This document shows positions 62,301 through 64,000 of a stretch of DNA of 64,000 bases, one piece after another. Position numbers and translations under genes: made by a program. Position 1 is the first letter of the stretch. Each line of letters begins with the position of its first letter. The stretch is from Sitta carolinensis (Eukaryota; Chordata; Aves; Passeriformes; Sittidae): NCBI GenBank assembly GCA_032173965.1, contig JAVUNC010000019.1, forward strand, positions 10,589,234 through 10,653,233. The letters are read 5' to 3'. The notes below the pieces were generated by a model. The model had not been told where the DNA came from. It did not search any database and saw only the letters and a list, made by a program, of their open reading frames with translations.

Positions 62301-63433
62301 TTGTTGGGTGGATTTGGATTGCAGCAGTGCCCTGTTTGTTTTGTGCCTCTTGGAAGAGCAAGGACTTTGTTGGGCACTTGGAAGATTGAAAGCTGCTGAG
62401 GTAGGTTTTGGCTATTTGTGATTTCTCCTGTTCAGGGTTATTCTTATTTATAGCACTTGTATCACACAGCTCCCATTTAAAGATAAAAAAAAAATTGGCT
62501 GCTGTAAGCAAAAACATTCCCGGGAGCTGTAAAAACATCTTACTGTCACATAGCCCCTGTGGCATGGAGTAAAAGACATTGTTAATTCTGGGAAAACAGC
62601 TTTGGTTTTTGTATGTCCCAGATGCCAGCACGTTCAGGGAGGTTACACATTTGTACACTGCATTTCCTCCAGCAGAAAATGAAGCTGTTGTTAACTCATC
62701 TAAAACACCTTGTGCCTCTTCTCCCTCATCCTGCTGTGCATGAGCTGGGCTGTGGTGAAACACATCACACACATCTGAGGATCCTGCAAAGGCCCTGTGC
62801 CTGGTCACAAGCTGACATGCACGGCTGCACCCCAGCACAGCATTTCATCAAACCAGGAATGCATGAGAGCAGCCCCTCTGGGGCACATTCCTGTGTGAAC
62901 AGGGTCTGGTGCAGTAAATCCCAACTCCCAATGTTGCAAGGCTGGTAAAGGGAGCCCTCAGATGTTTTCTGCCCCTTTGCCTCTTGTGGAGACTCAAGTC
63001 TGGGGCCTGAGGGTCCAGAGCCTCTGCTGGGTCCAGAGACCTGATAATAAACATAGATAATGAGTTTTGTGGTGCTTTGTGAAAGGGAGCAATATTGGGA
63101 ATTATCACCATGGAATAAGGAGATATTTGTTGGTGTAAACAGGGAGGAGGTGGTAGAGATACTGCTCTCCTCCTGTTTGCCACCCTGAAACTCCATGTAA
63201 TGGATATTGGATCTTGTAGATCTTGCTGGCAAAACATGTTTCTACATAAAAATTGGCCAGAGGTCTGCTGGTTTGTCCTGCCTGGGTATGTGATTCTCTC
63301 TCTCTCATCTCTTAGGAAGCTGTATGCAGAGCTCTGCCAAGGAATTGTGGATGTAGCCATCTCCAGCGTTTTCCCCCTCAACGACACTGGGCAGAAGATG
63401 AACCAGTCCTCATCGATCTTCATCAAGCTGTGA
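50663..63433 (+). CDS. TTL: Tubulin--tyrosine ligase, complete, 7 exons
   Basis: TTL is the cytosolic ATP-grasp enzyme that adds tyrosine back to the C-terminal Glu of detyrosinated alpha-tubulin, acting on soluble alpha/beta-tubulin dimers. Seven exons give 1137 coding bases, 378 residues, nearly the mammalian length. The sequence is almost identical to human TTL as I recall it: [19 protein letters not shown] at the start, [88 protein letters not shown], and SIFIKL at the end. The residues known to bind ATP, metal or substrate are at the expected numbers: K74, K150, K198, R202, R222, D318, E331 and N333. Phases agree at every junction. The start has an excellent Kozak context (GCCGCCATGT) and an in-frame stop 11 codons upstream. 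No sign of damage. Confidence 0.97.
53307..53344. repeat. T38 homopolymer
   Basis: Thirty-eight T residues followed by CAG, seen directly. Read on the - strand it is an A run with no retrosequence next to it that I can identify. Confidence 0.9.
53715..53975 (+). repeat. Decayed CR1-like fragment
   Basis: Order resembles part of CR1: CTTTGTCACTGCTGAGGCCA, then GGATACTGGGGCCAGTTTGG, then GTGCAAGAAAGGCTTAAAC, and later AGAGGTTCCTTCTCACCCC near the 3' end. Much more diverged than the copies at 25880 and 36561, so it is called with caution. Confidence 0.55.
54490..54568 (+). CDS. TTL: TTL exon 2
   Basis: 79 bases encoding [19 protein letters not shown] and ending in a split Lys79 codon before GTAAGA. 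Contains K74. Confidence 0.95.
54569..56261 (+). other. TTL intron 2
   Basis: 1.7 kb with acceptor CTCTCTTCACCCAG. Nothing else recognised. Confidence 0.8.
56262..56494 (+). CDS. TTL: TTL exon 3
   Basis: 233 bases encoding [19 protein letters not shown] through [14 protein letters not shown], including K150. The donor AAAG|GTTCAT matches the consensus poorly beyond the GT, but it is the only site that keeps phase with exon 4 and the family sequence. Confidence 0.93.
56495..59554 (+). other. TTL intron 3
   Basis: 3.1 kb with acceptor TTTCTGTGCCAG. No repeat or exon recognised. Confidence 0.8.
59555..59690 (+). CDS. TTL: TTL exon 4
   Basis: 136 bases encoding [19 protein letters not shown] through GHRKFDI, ending in the split Arg202 codon before GTAACC. 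Contains K198. Confidence 0.95.
59783..60052 (+). CDS. TTL: TTL exon 5
   Basis: 270 bases following a 92-base intron with acceptor CTGTCCCCCAG. Encodes [20 protein letters not shown]222, and [13 protein letters not shown], ending in split Arg292 before GTAGCC. Confidence 0.95.
60053..60932 (+). other. TTL intron 5
   Basis: 880 bases, GT-AG; nothing else recognised. Confidence 0.85.
60933..61076 (+). CDS. TTL: TTL exon 6
   Basis: 144 bases encoding [19 protein letters not shown], then D318 and the [16 protein letters not shown] segment with E331 and N333. It ends in split Gln340 before GTGAGT. Confidence 0.95.
61077..63315 (+). other. TTL intron 6
   Basis: 2.2 kb with acceptor CTCTCATCTCTTAG. 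No repeat or exon recognised. Confidence 0.8.
63316..63433 (+). CDS. TTL: TTL exon 7 (last coding)
   Basis: 118 bases encoding [19 protein letters not shown] and the conserved end SIFIKL, with TGA at 63431-63433. Confidence 0.96.
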
Positions 63434-64000
63434 TGAGGACACAACTGCCACTGCTGTGAACAGGGACAGACTGCACCCCTCGGGTCAGCACAGTTTGGTG
63501 GCTTATCTCAGTAACATGCCAAAAAGTGATAGAGACAGGCTTCATATTTTCTGGGAGACCACAGGGAAAAACAACAAAACAGGCATCCTCACAGAGCTGT
63601 GATGAGCCAAAGCTGCTCAGATAACTCTGCCTGCATTTACCAAAATCCACTTTAGAAACAGCTCCTGTGACTTTGATACCTGAAACAAATCTCTCTGGGA
63701 GTACAACAAACCAACCTTAAAATGAAACCCCAGCAGGGATACTGTAATGCTGTATTAGCTCCTCCTTTTCTATAGAGATAACATTGGGTTTTTTAAGGGA
63801 AATGAGTGAAGAGAATGATGGAGTTGTTCTCCTCCCGCTGTGTTTATTCTTTCCTCACCTACTGCATCATTAGTGCCTTAGCTCGGCTCCAAATAGGTGA
63901 CTCCTTTCCTTTGTTCCTGCTCTGTTACATAGAAAGGAGCAAGCTCTCCTGGTGCCTAAAACCAGGAACACCAAGAAGTCAGTTTCCTTAGGTCATTTTC
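63434..64000 (+). other. TTL: TTL 3' UTR (runs off the window)
   Basis: Non-coding sequence after the stop. No canonical AATAAA is seen before the window ends, so the poly(A) site probably lies further right. Confidence 0.6.

Overview
The window is vertebrate nuclear DNA and reads as a bird. The dispersed repeats are CR1-type LINE fragments with the avian-style 3' end, the introns are short to moderate, and the three recognisable genes are all vertebrate-type and split by GT-AG introns. I could not run searches. Gene names rest on my recall of the human protein families, checked against reading frame, splice sites and exon phase. The species is not identified; a neognath bird is the best guess.

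Layout, all genes on the + strand. (1) Positions 1-5715 hold no recognised gene; a long, decayed, reverse-oriented CR1 lies at about 885-2105. (2) Positions 5716-6000 hold a well-formed exon with a phase-0 acceptor and an Arg/Ser-rich coding sequence. It is either an alternative last exon or, through an internal donor at 5971, a cassette exon of the tau-tubulin kinase gene downstream. (3) Positions 20470-22072 and 22830-23255 are the last two coding exons of TTBK1. They carry the acidic Glu-rich tract and the basic Ser/Pro-rich tail; the kinase-domain exons lie left of the window. Two apparent single-base losses, both in C/G runs of the form CCCCGGGG, break the frame. (4) Positions 34489-48505 hold a complete ten-exon SLC22A7 (OAT2-type organic anion transporter), 542 residues, with a consensus HNF4A-type site about 120 bp before the ATG. 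(5) Positions 50663-63433 hold a complete seven-exon TTL (tubulin--tyrosine ligase), 378 residues, starting in a strong CpG island.

How the genes relate. TTBK1 phosphorylates tau and tubulin, and TTL re-adds the C-terminal tyrosine to alpha-tubulin, so two microtubule-code enzymes lie within about 30 kb of each other. They flank a liver/kidney-type solute transporter that has no obvious functional tie to them. TTBK1-SLC22A7 adjacency matches human 6p21.1, whereas TTL is on human chromosome 2, so this window spans a conserved block joined to a differently placed gene.

No undescribed system (no array, no operon-like cassette, no intact mobile element) could be supported. The most useful novel leads are the extra TTBK1-associated exon at 5716, the paired CCCCGGGG frame breaks, the HNF4A-like promoter site and the upstream ORFs of TTL.
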